Assembly (NCBI GenBank): GCA_007692755.1
Contig: REBL01000083.1
Coordinates: forward strand, 1-50,213
Length of the DNA stretch: 50,213 bases
From: Nodularia sp. (in: cyanobacteria)
GTDB taxonomy: Bacteria > Cyanobacteriota > Cyanobacteriia > Cyanobacteriales > Nostocaceae
Reading direction: 5' to 3'
In this document: one piece after another, positions 22,437 to 32,058 of the stretch
Numbering within the stretch: the first letter of the stretch is position 1
Layout: each line of letters opens with the position of its first letter
Notes under the pieces: model-generated
What the model saw: only the letters and a program-made list of their open reading frames with translations
Told to the model about the DNA's origin: nothing
The model's database searches: none
Made by a program: the position numbers and the translations under genes

Positions 22437-23819
22437 TCAAATTGCACGAGAAAATTGTTTATCTCTGGTTTGATTATAATTATCAAATATCAGAGCAATG
22501 TTTCTCACCAATAACCTACCGATATCTGTAATCTCGATTTGGTTGGTTGATATTTTCACGAGTTCATCGGTTGCTAGTCTTTCTAATTCCTTTAATTCAT
22601 GGGAAAAATAATCGTCGAAATTGATCTGATATTTATCTTCAATATCTTGCTTATTCAAATGAAAGTGAGACATAATACACATGATCACATCCCGTCTAAT
22701 TATGTCATCTTGACTCAGCTTAATTCCTTTACTAATCGGTAAAATATCTGCCGCGATCGCCTGATAATAATCCTTTAATTGCTTGTGGTTCTGCACATAG
22801 GCATCATTTAACATACTGATGGATGTCGCCCCAAAGCCTAAGAGTTCTGTGCCGGCGTGGGTGGTGTATCCCTGAAAGTTACGCTGGAGGGTGCGATTTT
22901 GTTGCGCGATCGCTAATTCATCATTATGTTTGGCAAAATGATCCATCCCAATGAAGAGATACTTGCTACTCGTCAGTTCTTCAATCGTCATCTTGAGAAT
23001 TTCTAACTTTTCCTGTGGTTGAGGTAATGCGGCTTCAGGAATATTTTTTTGCGCTGGCTTCATCCACGGGACATAGGCGAAGTTAAACACCACAATGCGG
23101 TTAGGATCTAATGCTATCGTCTTGTTGACTGTTTCTTGAAATGTCTGGAGAGTTTGGTAAGGTAAACCATAAATTAGGTCTACATTCACACTGTCAAACT
23201 TGGCGGCTTTTATCCCAGCCATGACATTAAACAGTAGTTCTTCTGGCTGGACGCGATTCACAGCTAGTTGTACTTGGGGGTTAAAATCTTGAATACCAAA
23301 ACTAATGCGGTTAAACCCTACTTCTCGGAGAAAGAAAATATAGTCTTGATCTACGTAAGCGGGATTAATTTCAATAGAAATTTCGGCTTGTGGATCAATA
23401 TTAAAGTTTTCGGTGATGTGTTTCCATAAGAATTTAACTTGATCGTGATTTAAATAGTTAGGTGTACCACCACCCCAGTGAATTTGCAGAACTTTTCTAT
23501 CTGGATCGATCAAGGTGGCCATTTTCTTGATTTCTCGTACCAAATGTTCTAAGTAAGGTTTAGCAATATTCTTATTTTGGGAAATTACTGTATTACAGCC
23601 GCAGAAGTAGCAAGCAGTCTCACAAAATGGGATATGGAAATATAAAGACAGAGGAGATTTTCGGTAGTTAGACGCGGCGATCGCACCGTGAAAATCAGTT
23701 ACAGTAAATTCTGCGCTTAATTCTGTTGCGGGCGGGTAACTCGTGTATCTGGGTGCAGGATTATCATACTTGTTGATCATATCCAGATCAAATTTGACGC
23801 TAGGCAAGACAAAAACCAT
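22437..23819 (-). CDS. hemN: Oxygen-independent coproporphyrinogen III dehydrogenase (HemN)
   Basis: 460 residues from the ATG at 23819, which is preceded by GGAGG at five-base spacing; an upstream in-frame start would add MRRCIRSFLEVL. Radical-SAM enzyme converting coproporphyrinogen III to protoporphyrinogen IX without oxygen, in the haem/chlorophyll pathway. The cluster motif is CETACYFCGCN (C-x3-C-x2-C-x-C). Also visible are HWGGGTPNYL, SIEINPAYVD, RISFGIQDF and GYTTHAGTELLGFG. In some cyanobacteria hemN is induced under low oxygen together with a second cyclase gene. Confidence 0.94.
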   Translation of the reverse strand: MVFVLPSVKFDLDMINKYDNPAPRYTSYPPATELSAEFTVTDFHGAIAASNYRKSPLSLYFHIPFCETACYFCGCNTVISQNKNIAKPYLEHLVREIKKMATLIDPDRKVLQIHWGGGTPNYLNHDQVKFLWKHITENFNIDPQAEISIEINPAYVDQDYIFFLREVGFNRISFGIQDFNPQVQLAVNRVQPEELLFNVMAGIKAAKFDSVNVDLIYGLPYQTLQTFQETVNKTIALDPNRIVVFNFAYVPWMKPAQKNIPEAALPQPQEKLEILKMTIEELTSSKYLFIGMDHFAKHNDELAIAQQNRTLQRNFQGYTTHAGTELLGFGATSISMLNDAYVQNHKQLKDYYQAIAADILPISKGIKLSQDDIIRRDVIMCIMSHFHLNKQDIEDKYQINFDDYFSHELKELERLATDELVKISTNQIEITDIGRLLVRNIALIFDNYNQTRDKQFSRAI

Positions 23820-24366
23820 CAAAACCTCCAAGAAACTACGAATACATCGCCTCATGCAGCGCGGCGGAAATCAAATTACCAATAAATCTGTATGATGTGG
23901 CTGTTGTATAGTGTAGAGACTACCGGGAGTGCGCGATGTGTTGACTCCCACCAAACAGCTTCAATAATCTGAAATGATCGCGTTTGTTAGCTGCGACAAT
24001 TATTTTTCTCCCACTAAATTATTTAACTATCAATATTTGCCTAACTAGAAAGCTATTAAGTTTTCTTTATATTTTTCTGGTTTTGAGGGGAGTTTTATAC
24101 TAATGGGGTTTACGCAAGATTATGGTTAAACGTTCGCGTAGCGTGCGCGCAGCGCATACCGCAAAGGACACAAAGTACACAAAGAAAGAAGAAAGAAGAA
24201 AGAAAGAAAGAAAGAAAGAAGAAAGAAGGAAAGAAGGACTAATGACTAATTACTCAGGACTAATGACTCCGCGAAGCGGCTTGACTTTTAGATAATTTAA
24301 CTGATGTGTGATTACTATAATTTATGCTTATATAAATATTAAAAGGTAAAACATGAAAACAGTCTC
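23820..24366. other. Divergent hemN/acsF intergenic region with repeats
   Basis: Holds the promoters for both tetrapyrrole genes. A good -10-like TATAAT lies at 24316-24321, upstream of the cyclase gene, with no matching -35 at normal spacing. The central part is a CGTTCGCGTAGCG repeat and a purine microsatellite (see 24131-24238). Confidence 0.45.
24131..24238 (+). repeat. Composite repeat with GAAA/GAAG purine microsatellite
   Basis: Begins with a CGTTCGCGTAGCG-type palindromic repeat, runs into ACCGCAAAGGACACAAAG (same family as the copies at 6657 and 8165), and then into about 60 bp of uninterrupted A/G made of GAAA and GAAGA units. The microsatellite is probably length-variable. Confidence 0.8.
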
Positions 24367-25443
24367 ATGGTTAAGTCTCTCGAAACCCCCGACCCGGAAT
24401 TATTGAAGCCTGGGATTAAAGCCCCTGTTCAGGAAACGTTGTTAACACCCCGGTTTTACACCACTGATTTTGATGCGGTGGCAAATTTGGATATTTCAGC
24501 GAATGAGGCTGAGTTACAGGCGGTTGTGGAAGAGTTGCGTGCTGACTATAACCGCCATCACTTTGTGCGCGATGAGGAGTTTAAGCAATCTTGGGATCAC
24601 GTCCAGGGAGAAAAACGCCGCGCTTTTATTGACTTTTTGGAGCGTTCTTGCACTTCTGAGTTTTCGGGTTTTCTGCTGTTTAAAGAATTATCCCGCCGAC
24701 TCAAGGTCAAAAATCCCCTCTTGGCTGATGCCTTTAATTATATGGCACGGGATGAAGCTCGCCATGCTGGATTTCTGAATAAATCGATGGCAGATTTTAA
24801 TCTGTCTTTGGATTTAAGCTACTTAACCAAACATCGCACATATACCTTTTTCCCGCCTGAGTGGGTAATTTACACAGTTTACCTATCGGAGAAAATTGGT
24901 TACTGGCGTTATATTTTAGTCCATCGCCATATCCAAGAAAATCCGGAATATCAATTTTATCCCCTGTTCCGCAAATTTGAAAGTTGGTGTCAGGACGAAA
25001 ATCGACATGGGGATTTCTTTAAGGCACTACTGCGATCGCAACCAAAATTATGGAACAATTGGAGAGCGCGTTTGTGGGTGCGTTTCTTTTTGCTGACTGT
25101 CTTTGTCACCCACACCATTACAGTATTTGAACGGGCGACATTTTATGAAGCCATTGGGATACATCCTCGTAAATACAATAATCGCGTCATTGAGGAGACA
25201 AACAATACCTCATCACGAGCATTCCCTCTGATTTTGGATACTAATCACCCGCAGTTTTTCTGGCGGTTAGAACAGTGTTTTCTCCGTACCCAGAGACTGA
25301 CGGAAATTCAGCAAAGTCATCGTTCTGCATTTATCAAGTTCTGGCAGAAGATACCGCCCATGTTCTCGCTTATTTCTCATATGTTGCGGCTTTACCTCAT
25401 TAAACCTATTGATGCGGAATCAACACGCGCCACAGTTCATTAA
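24367..25443 (+). CDS. acsF: Mg-protoporphyrin IX monomethyl ester oxidative cyclase (AcsF/ChlA)
   Basis: 358 residues. Oxygen-dependent di-iron enzyme that forms the fifth ring of chlorophyll. The start LLTPRFYTTDFDA, the ligand segments EFSGFLLFKELSRRLK and ARDEARHAGFLNK, and the second E-x-x-H motif QDENRHGDFFKALL are all present. The C-terminal FYEAIGIHPRKYNNRVI is standard. Whether this is the aerobic (ChlA-I) or low-oxygen (ChlA-II) type cannot be decided from sequence alone; the hemN neighbour hints at the latter. An 18-codon frame (24353-24406) overlaps its start. Confidence 0.93.
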   Translation: MVKSLETPDPELLKPGIKAPVQETLLTPRFYTTDFDAVANLDISANEAELQAVVEELRADYNRHHFVRDEEFKQSWDHVQGEKRRAFIDFLERSCTSEFSGFLLFKELSRRLKVKNPLLADAFNYMARDEARHAGFLNKSMADFNLSLDLSYLTKHRTYTFFPPEWVIYTVYLSEKIGYWRYILVHRHIQENPEYQFYPLFRKFESWCQDENRHGDFFKALLRSQPKLWNNWRARLWVRFFLLTVFVTHTITVFERATFYEAIGIHPRKYNNRVIEETNNTSSRAFPLILDTNHPQFFWRLEQCFLRTQRLTEIQQSHRSAFIKFWQKIPPMFSLISHMLRLYLIKPIDAESTRATVH

Positions 25444-25473
25444 ACCTCAAATGCTGCAAATATCGAGAGGCTC

Positions 25474-25516
25474 AGATCCCCGACTTCTGCCAAAAGTTAG
25501 GGATCTTTCTGTTTTA
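25474..25516 (+). terminator. Terminator after the cyclase gene
   Basis: AGATCCC (25474-25480) pairs with GGGATCT (25500-25506), with an inner ACTT/AAGT pair, followed by TTCTGTTTT. Placed 30 bp after the stop. Confidence 0.75.
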
Positions 25517-25604
25517 TGTGAAAATCATCGCGACTCACCCTCCCCGCAGATATAAAAAGTTTGTATCCTAAATTCATAGGACTTAATATTTATTTGAAGA
25601 ACTT

Positions 25605-27875
25605 GTGCAAGAAGATTTTAGATTAATTGTTGATTTAGTGACAGTCCTCGCCGTCGCCGCCTGTGGTGGGTTGTTGGCTTCACTTTTACGCCAACCTGTG
25701 CTGCTGGGGTATCTCATCGGCGGGATGATTGTGGGGCCAGCTGGTCTGGGAGTAATTAAAGAAGTTATTCAAGTAGAAACTTTAGCTCAGTTTGGAGTCG
25801 CCTTTTTATTATTTGCTTTGGGGGTAGAATTTTCCTTTGCAGAACTCAAAAAAGTAAAAGCGATCGCGTTGGGAGGTGGTGGGCTACAAATTGTCTTAAC
25901 GATTGTGTTCACGGTGGTAGTGTGCAGAGTCACAGGGGCTTGGGAAGATTTACCTGCTAAAGGTGTGTTTTTGGGGTCAATTTTATCTTTATCTTCTACG
26001 GCTGTTGTGCTGAAGTGCTTAATGGAACGCAACGAAACAGAAACCCCCCACGGACAAGTGATGCTGGGGATTTTGGTAGTGCAGGATTTAGCGCTGGGAT
26101 TAATGATTGCTGTCTTACCAGCCCTGAATCAACCAGCCGAAACTATTGGGATTGCAGTCTTTACGGCGTTAGTGCGGTTGGCTTTATTTGCTGGGGGTGC
26201 AGTAGTTGCAGGAATTTGGCTGATTCCGCGTTTGTTACGAATCCTCGCCCGCACGGAAAGCCGAGAATTATTTTTATTAGGTGTAGTAACGCTGTGTTTA
26301 GGGATTGCGCTGCTGACGGAACATCTGGGACTCTCCATTGAGATGGGGGCGTTTGTCGCTGGTTTAATGATTTCTGAGGTGGAGTACGCCGACCAAACTT
26401 TAACTTATGTCGAACCACTGCGAGATATTTTTGCTAGTTTATTTTTTGTCGCCATTGGGATGTTAATTGACCCGGTGTTTTTGTGGAATAATCTGGAATT
26501 AATTTTGGTATTGGTAGCACTGGTATTCGTGGGGAAGTTTTTAATTATTACGCCTCTGGTAAAATTGTTTAAATACCCGCTAAAAACGGCTTTAATCGCT
26601 GGGTTAGGACTGGCGCAAATTGGGGAATTTTCCTTTGTTTTAGCCAGTGAAGGGCAGACTTTAGGATTAGTTTCTCGGCGAGTATATTTGCTGATTTTAG
26701 GAACTACAGCAGTTACCCTGATGCTGACTCCCTTTGTGATGCGATTAGTGCCATTTTTATTTAACTTTGCGGAATCAATACCCTGGCTACAACCATATTT
26801 ATCAGAAACTTATCCGCGTGATGTCTCAGATAATTTACCTTCAAAAAGTCATGTTGTCGTCTGCGGCTATGGGCGCGTGGGTAAGAATTTGGTGAGGTTG
26901 TTACAAGAACACAATTTACCTGTGGTAGTTATTGACCAATCAGAAAGAAGAATACAACAATTACGGGAGGAGAAAGTGCCTTATGTTTATGGTAATTGTG
27001 TGAGTTTTCACGTTTTAGAAACTGCGGGGGTAAATAATGCCAAGGGAATGGCGATCGCACTTCCTGACCCCATGAGTACCCGGTTGGCGCTAAAACGGGC
27101 TTTAGAATTGTGTCCAGAATTAGATATGGTTGTCCGCGCTACTCAAGATAAAGATATTGAGGTGCTGTATCAACTGGGGGCGAAGGAAGTAGTCCAACCA
27201 GAATTTGAAGCTAGCTTAGAAATGGCCAGCCATTTATTAACAGGCTTAGGGTTTTCATCCTTTGTGGTGCAACAGGAAATGAAGCAAATTCGCAACGATC
27301 ATTATTTAACATTACGACCAGAGCGATCGCCTGACCAAGTTTCCCGTGATTTGCAGCAAGCCACTCGTGATTTAAATCGCCGTTGGTATACCCTACCATC
27401 TGCTTCACCCCTGATTGATATGAGTTTAGGCGAAGCGGATATCCGCTACTTAACAGGGGCAAGTTTGATGGCTATTCGCCGCGCTAACGAAGCTGAAATA
27501 GATTATCCCAATGCTCAAACTAAATTAGAAGCGGGCGATCGCTTGCTGCTAGTAGGCGCATCGGAGGAATTAGCAGCTTTAGAAGAATTTGCTCAAGGAA
27601 AGGTGGCTGTTCCCAGTGCGGAAAATTCTTGTCAGTGGGTTACAGTGAATGGTGATTCTGCCATTTTAGGTAGAACCCTGACAGATTTGGATATTCACCA
27701 AAAATCTGGAGTGCAAATCCAAGCGATGCGGCGAGATGGTAAATTTATCCGCAGTCCTGATGACGACACAGATTTTCGAGTGGGTGACCAAGTGCTGTTA
27801 TGCGGTAACTTGCCAAGTTTGAATCAACTACAAGTATTGTTTGCTAGCAGCACAATAGCTTTCAGGAAATCTTAA
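25605..27875 (+). CDS. CPA2-family cation:proton antiporter with TrkA-N and TrkA-C domains (KefB-like)
   Basis: 756 residues. About 12 membrane helices fill residues 1-395, including LLGYLIGGMIVGPAGLG near the N-terminus and LSLSSTAVVLKCL, LGLAQIGEFSFVLA later. A Rossmann TrkA-N domain follows (VVVCGYGRVGKNLV, about 420-540), then two RCK/TrkA-C-like segments (about 590-660 and 670-750). This is the K+/H+ or Na+/H+ exchanger architecture of KefB/KefC; the transported ion is unknown. The start is GTG. It converges on hfq with only 16 bp between the stops. Confidence 0.92.
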   Translation: MQEDFRLIVDLVTVLAVAACGGLLASLLRQPVLLGYLIGGMIVGPAGLGVIKEVIQVETLAQFGVAFLLFALGVEFSFAELKKVKAIALGGGGLQIVLTIVFTVVVCRVTGAWEDLPAKGVFLGSILSLSSTAVVLKCLMERNETETPHGQVMLGILVVQDLALGLMIAVLPALNQPAETIGIAVFTALVRLALFAGGAVVAGIWLIPRLLRILARTESRELFLLGVVTLCLGIALLTEHLGLSIEMGAFVAGLMISEVEYADQTLTYVEPLRDIFASLFFVAIGMLIDPVFLWNNLELILVLVALVFVGKFLIITPLVKLFKYPLKTALIAGLGLAQIGEFSFVLASEGQTLGLVSRRVYLLILGTTAVTLMLTPFVMRLVPFLFNFAESIPWLQPYLSETYPRDVSDNLPSKSHVVVCGYGRVGKNLVRLLQEHNLPVVVIDQSERRIQQLREEKVPYVYGNCVSFHVLETAGVNNAKGMAIALPDPMSTRLALKRALELCPELDMVVRATQDKDIEVLYQLGAKEVVQPEFEASLEMASHLLTGLGFSSFVVQQEMKQIRNDHYLTLRPERSPDQVSRDLQQATRDLNRRWYTLPSASPLIDMSLGEADIRYLTGASLMAIRRANEAEIDYPNAQTKLEAGDRLLLVGASEELAALEEFAQGKVAVPSAENSCQWVTVNGDSAILGRTLTDLDIHQKSGVQIQAMRRDGKFIRSPDDDTDFRVGDQVLLCGNLPSLNQLQVLFASSTIAFRKS

Positions 27876-27891
27876 TCTGAATATCTCAGTG

Positions 27892-28107
27892 TTACTTAGG
27901 CTGGTAGTAAGCGATCGCTTGTTTCCAAATAGTTGTTTGCCGTTTATAATCATCCACAATACAAACACAGTTTTGGTCTTGCCAACAAACCTTTCCTTGC
28001 AGCAGATCACCCGTGACCAGTTTCAACTCTATCTCTGCTTTTTCTTTAATTAGTTCTTGTAGTTGCCGAATGCTAGGTAGTGAAGTATCAAATTCAGTTG
28101 TAGGCAT
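27892..28107 (-). CDS. hfq: Hfq, cyanobacterial type
   Basis: 71 residues. Divergent Sm-like fold: the helix PSIRQLQELIKEKAEIELKL, Sm1 strands with LVTGDLLQGKVCWQDQ, and Sm2-like KQAIAYYQPK. It lacks the YKHA motif of enterobacterial Hfq, as cyanobacterial Hfq does. In cyanobacteria it does not act as a general sRNA chaperone, and is linked to type IV pilus function. Divergent from dapF (164-bp gap to the chosen dapF ATG), an association I recall as common in cyanobacteria. Confidence 0.9.
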   Translation of the reverse strand: MPTTEFDTSLPSIRQLQELIKEKAEIELKLVTGDLLQGKVCWQDQNCVCIVDDYKRQTTIWKQAIAYYQPK

Positions 28108-28271
28108 TTTTAGTAATGATGGAATAATTAAGGGACAGGGGAATTTTAGATTTTAGATTGAACTGCAAGCTAAAATTGCAAATCCAAATTTTAAAATAGA
28201 TTGACTGGGGGAAGAGTTTTCCTCATACCAGATACCTTATCCTTAATCATTGATAATTGATCATAGAAAAA

Positions 28272-29111
28272 ATGGCAATCGAATTTACTAAGTATCACGG
28301 TTTGGGAAATGATTTTATTTTAGTTGACAATCGCGCGTCATCCTTACCAGTAGTGACTCCTGACCAAGCGATCAAGTTGTGCGATCGCCACTTTGGTATC
28401 GGTGCTGATGGTGTAATTTTTGCCCTACCTGGAGAAAACGGTGCAGATTATACCATGCGGATTTTTAATTCCGATGGTTCAGAACCGGAAATGTGTGGTA
28501 ATGGAATTCGCTGTTTAGGCAGATTTATCGCCGATTTAGAAGGCGAATCTCGCCACAAAGACTCATATCGGATTCATACCCTAGCGGGTGTGATCACACC
28601 TCAACTCATGGCTGATGGTCAAGTTAAGGTGGATATGGGTTTACCGCGATTACTAGCTGGGGAAATTCCCACTAATCTGGGAACGGCTGAGACAAAAGTG
28701 ATTAATCAACCCCTAGAAGTAGCGGGTAAAACTTGGGAAGTCACCTGTGTGAGTATGGGAAATCCTCACTGTATAACTTTTGTGTCAGATGTCGCCGCCA
28801 TTTCTCTAGAAACTATCGGCCCTAAATTTGAACATCACCCAGCCTTTCCCCAACGCATCAACACCGAATTTATTCAAGTAGTGAGTCGAGACTATGTAAA
28901 AATGCGGGTGTGGGAACGAGGCGCAGGTATTACATTAGCTTGTGGTACAGGTGCTTGTGCTGCTTTAGTCGCTGGGGTACTGACTGGAAACTGCGATGCG
29001 ATCGCCACTGTAGAATTACCTGGTGGCTGCTTGCAAATTGAATGGTCAGAAATCGACCAAAGAGTTTACATGACAGGGCCAGCCCAACGAGTATTCACAG
29101 GTCAACTGTAA
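28272..29111 (+). CDS. dapF: Diaminopimelate epimerase
   Basis: 279 residues from the ATG at 28272; a TTG 15 nt upstream is in frame. Interconverts LL- and meso-diaminopimelate for lysine and peptidoglycan synthesis. Both catalytic cysteines are visible, in [11 protein letters not shown] and [11 protein letters not shown]. The N-terminus [16 protein letters not shown] is the family signature. The 3' end overlaps the convergent glycosylase gene by 17 bp. Confidence 0.96.
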   Translation: MAIEFTKYHGLGNDFILVDNRASSLPVVTPDQAIKLCDRHFGIGADGVIFALPGENGADYTMRIFNSDGSEPEMCGNGIRCLGRFIADLEGESRHKDSYRIHTLAGVITPQLMADGQVKVDMGLPRLLAGEIPTNLGTAETKVINQPLEVAGKTWEVTCVSMGNPHCITFVSDVAAISLETIGPKFEHHPAFPQRINTEFIQVVSRDYVKMRVWERGAGITLACGTGACAALVAGVLTGNCDAIATVELPGGCLQIEWSEIDQRVYMTGPAQRVFTGQL

Positions 29112-29775
29112 CTGATTTCCTCTTGGCATTACTGAGATAGTAATGCCATAAAATTCTCGTAGCCACTGCGCGCCACGGTCGCCAGTTTTGAGCAATTACT
29201 TCTATTTGTGCAGGTGTTGGACGTGTCGGTAATTCTTTGATATTCTGGAGAGCAACAGCAATTCCTAAATCACCTTTAGGAAAGACATCAGGACGTTTCA
29301 GCGCCATCAGCAAGTAGATATCAACTGTCCAATCTCCAATACCTTTAATACGCTTTAACTCAGTTCTAATAGCAGTTTCATCCATTGTCTCCAGCTGGGC
29401 GAAATCAAGTTGACCAGTGAGAATTGCATCTGCTAATTCACGACAATAGCGCATCTTTTGGCGACTAAAACCAATCTCTTGTAATTGACCATCACCAAGT
29501 TGAAGAAAATTTTCTGGTGTGAGGGATAGAACCACTCCAGATAATCGTTTAAATACAGCATTCGCAGCCGCTAAAGAAACTTGCTGTTCCAGAATTATCC
29601 TCAGCAACGTGGGAAAACCCGATTCTCTTTCCCATCTGGGTGGATTTCCTAGCGTCTCTAAAATACAAGCTAAATCGCTGTCAATATTAGCCAGCACTTC
29701 TAAAGCATAGGTAAAACTTTCTGTAGTTAAAAATAATAGTTCAGGTCTGGGTGTTGCTGATTCTTTGAATGTCAT
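29095..29775 (-). CDS. AlkA-like DNA-3-methyladenine glycosylase (HhH-GPD)
   Basis: 226 residues. Base-excision repair glycosylase that removes alkylated bases. The HhH-GPD core covers about residues 40-210: [18 protein letters not shown], the helix-hairpin-helix [18 protein letters not shown], and the catalytic aspartate in [12 protein letters not shown]. The final [17 protein letters not shown] is typical of the AlkA type. No N-terminal Ada domain. It overlaps dapF tail-to-tail. There is no adaptive-response gene nearby. Confidence 0.9.
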   Translation of the reverse strand: MTFKESATPRPELLFLTTESFTYALEVLANIDSDLACILETLGNPPRWERESGFPTLLRIILEQQVSLAAANAVFKRLSGVVLSLTPENFLQLGDGQLQEIGFSRQKMRYCRELADAILTGQLDFAQLETMDETAIRTELKRIKGIGDWTVDIYLLMALKRPDVFPKGDLGIAVALQNIKELPTRPTPAQIEVIAQNWRPWRAVATRILWHYYLSNAKRKSVTVDL

Positions 29776-29852
29776 CTTTTTTCCCCTTTTCCCAAATAAA
29801 GAAATTACCTGGGTTTGATATGATTGAGCATCTATCCCAGATTTTTCACAAA

Positions 29853-30758
29853 ATGCAGCGAATTTTTAAATTAATTATCACTGTCGTTATCTTAAGTGCA
29901 TTTTTACTTGTCTCCCAGCCAACTTGGGCGAGAGATTGGCGACCAGTTCGAGGTGGTTTTTTGTTTGGTATTAGTGGTATGGCTTTAGTAGAACAGCAAA
30001 GCGATACCCTAGAATTTTTAATTGTTCATGACAATAAACAAAAAAACCAAGGTCGTTTAGCCATAGTTAGTATTCAGGGAAAAAAACAACCGGAATATTT
30101 CCCCCTAGACTGGCCTAGTGATGTAGCATTACCCATCGACTTAGAAGCTATCACAGTCGTTCCAGGAAGAAATAATGATTTTATCGCTTTAGCTAGTTTT
30201 GGCAAAGCTTATCATCTGCAATTAGATGCTACCAAAAAAACTGTTGCGGTTATCAAAGAATTTAACTTACCAGATGTTCCCCAAGGTAGTAACTTTGAAG
30301 GATTTAGCTTGCAAAATATAGATAATAAATTAGTTGCAATGTGGGGACATAGAGGCGCAGGAAAACAACCAGGAATTATTTATTGGGGAATGTGTGATTT
30401 AGCTACATATCAAATCACCCTTGCAGGTTCGAGGGATTTGCAAGTACCATTTCCTTCTAAAAATGTGCGTCATATTTCCGATATTAAAATTGACCCCACA
30501 GGAGTTGTGTATATCACCTCCGCTAGTGATGCTGGAGATGATGGCCCCTTTCAATCGGCTGTATATATAGCTGGTTCTCTGGGTTTTAATGGTAACAACA
30601 TAGTCTGGCGACAAAATGCAGAATTTACACCTCTCCACCGTTCTAACTATCGCAAAATTGAAGGAATAGAACTTGTACCCGGTGCAGATGGTGGTGTGAT
30701 TCTAGGTACAGATGATGAAAACTTGGGTTCCTATGTGTATATGATGGGAAGAAATTAA
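29853..30758 (+). CDS. Secreted beta-propeller-like protein, unknown function
   Basis: 301 residues if started at the ATG at 29853, which gives a clean signal peptide (MQRIFKL, hydrophobic core, SQPTWA-RDW). ATGs at 29820 and a TTG-type start at 29769 are also in frame, and no Shine-Dalgarno decides between them. The mature part is all-beta with repeated strand pairs (DLEAITVVPGRNNDFIALAS, SNFEGFSLQNIDNKLVAMWG, IDPTGVVYITSASDAGDDG, RKIEGIELVPGADGGVILGT), resembling esterase-like phytase or DUF3616-type propellers. No catalytic residues can be named. Confidence 0.75.
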   Translation: MQRIFKLIITVVILSAFLLVSQPTWARDWRPVRGGFLFGISGMALVEQQSDTLEFLIVHDNKQKNQGRLAIVSIQGKKQPEYFPLDWPSDVALPIDLEAITVVPGRNNDFIALASFGKAYHLQLDATKKTVAVIKEFNLPDVPQGSNFEGFSLQNIDNKLVAMWGHRGAGKQPGIIYWGMCDLATYQITLAGSRDLQVPFPSKNVRHISDIKIDPTGVVYITSASDAGDDGPFQSAVYIAGSLGFNGNNIVWRQNAEFTPLHRSNYRKIEGIELVPGADGGVILGTDDENLGSYVYMMGRN

Positions 30759-30761
30759 ATC

Positions 30762-30790
30762 AGTTATCAGTTATCAGTTAACAATTATCA
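30762..30790. repeat. AGTTATC heptamer repeat
   Basis: Two to three copies of AGTTATC followed by AGTTAAC and AATTATC, right after the secreted-protein stop. A related array (TAACTGT-type) lies at 30901-30928, just beyond the ychF stop. Confidence 0.7.
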
Positions 30791-30931
30791 AAGCATGGGG
30801 TGGGGTTCTTGTATCTCACTCAACCGAGAACCGCTATATGAGTTTTTAATAGTCAGTTAATGCCGAAATGTTGCAGAAATGAAACCCAATTATCTTTCTT
30901 GACTGATAACTGTTAACTGTTAACTGAATAA

Positions 30932-32023
30932 CTACACGTTAAACCGGAATAACATTACATCTCCTTCTTGCACAATATATTCTTTTCCTTCACTACGAAC
31001 TAAGCCTTTTTCCTTCGCCGCATTCATAGAACCATGTGTAACTAAAGCTTCATAAGCTACGGTTTCAGCGCGAATAAAACCCCGCTCAAAATCAGTGTGA
31101 ATTACTCCTGCTGCTTGGGGTGCAGACATTCCAGCGTGAATTGTCCAAGCGCGGGTTTCTTTCGGTCCACTGGTGAAATATGTTCGCAATCCTAACAGGG
31201 TGTAAGTAGCACGAATTAAAGATTTTAAACCACCTTCTTCTACACCTAAAGATTCGAGAAAATCAGCTTTATCTTCTTCTGGTAATTCCACTAATTCCGC
31301 TTCTACTTGCGCCGAAACAATCACAACTTGGGCATTTTCTGTAGCTGCAACTTGCCGAACTTTTTCCACAAAATCATTACCCGTTGCTAATTCCTCTTCA
31401 GAAACATTAGCAGCGTAGATAATTGGTTTATTAGTCAGTAAATCCAGTCCCTTAATAATTTCTGCTTCTTCTTCGGCTAAACTTACCTGACGGACAGATT
31501 TACCTTCATTTAAAGCCGCCGCCAATTTTTCTAGAACTGTAATTTCAAACTGTGCATCTTTGCTAGTCCGTGCTTGTTTGCGCGTGCGGTCAATTCGGCG
31601 CTCAATTTGCGCTAAATCAGATAAACCCAGTTCTAAATTAATGATTTCAATATCTCTCGCTGGGTCAATTGAACCGGCGACGTGGATAATATCTTCATTT
31701 TCAAAACAACGCACCACATGGATAATTGCATCAACTTCTCGGATGTGGGACAAAAATTGATTACCTAGTCCCTCTCCTTGACTAGCACCTTTAACCAAGC
31801 CGGCAATATCGACAAACTCAACCCGTGCTGGTATAGTTTGTACGGAACTGGCAATGTTAGCCAGAACATTTAAGCGCTCATCCGGTACTGAGACAACGCC
31901 CACATTCGGTTCAATCGTGCAGAAAGGAAAGTTAGCTGCTTCGGCTTTAGCGTTAGCCACTACAGCATTAAATAAAGTAGATTTTCCGACGTTGGGAAGT
32001 CCGACAATTCCGGCTCTTAGCAT
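30932..32023 (-). CDS. ychF: YchF/OLA1-family P-loop ATPase
   Basis: 363 residues. Obg-related protein that binds ribosomes and prefers ATP. Walker A is GLPNVGKSTLFNAVV, the G3 region is DIAGLVKGASQGEGLGNQFL, the NxxE-type specificity loop that replaces NKxD follows later in YAANVSEEE, and the C-terminal TGS domain contains TRAWTIHAGMSAPQAAGVIH and FRFNV at the very end. ATG start. Monocistronic, with heptamer repeats on its downstream side. Confidence 0.95.
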   Translation of the reverse strand: MLRAGIVGLPNVGKSTLFNAVVANAKAEAANFPFCTIEPNVGVVSVPDERLNVLANIASSVQTIPARVEFVDIAGLVKGASQGEGLGNQFLSHIREVDAIIHVVRCFENEDIIHVAGSIDPARDIEIINLELGLSDLAQIERRIDRTRKQARTSKDAQFEITVLEKLAAALNEGKSVRQVSLAEEEAEIIKGLDLLTNKPIIYAANVSEEELATGNDFVEKVRQVAATENAQVVIVSAQVEAELVELPEEDKADFLESLGVEEGGLKSLIRATYTLLGLRTYFTSGPKETRAWTIHAGMSAPQAAGVIHTDFERGFIRAETVAYEALVTHGSMNAAKEKGLVRSEGKEYIVQEGDVMLFRFNV

Positions 32024-32058
32024 TTTCGATTGGAGATTTTATTAACTACAAAGTCAAT

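Noticed and set aside
24281-24321. TTGACT and TATAAT as a complete promoter for the cyclase gene
   Set aside because: The spacing is 29 bp, too long for a standard -35/-10 pair; only the -10-like element is kept as a candidate.
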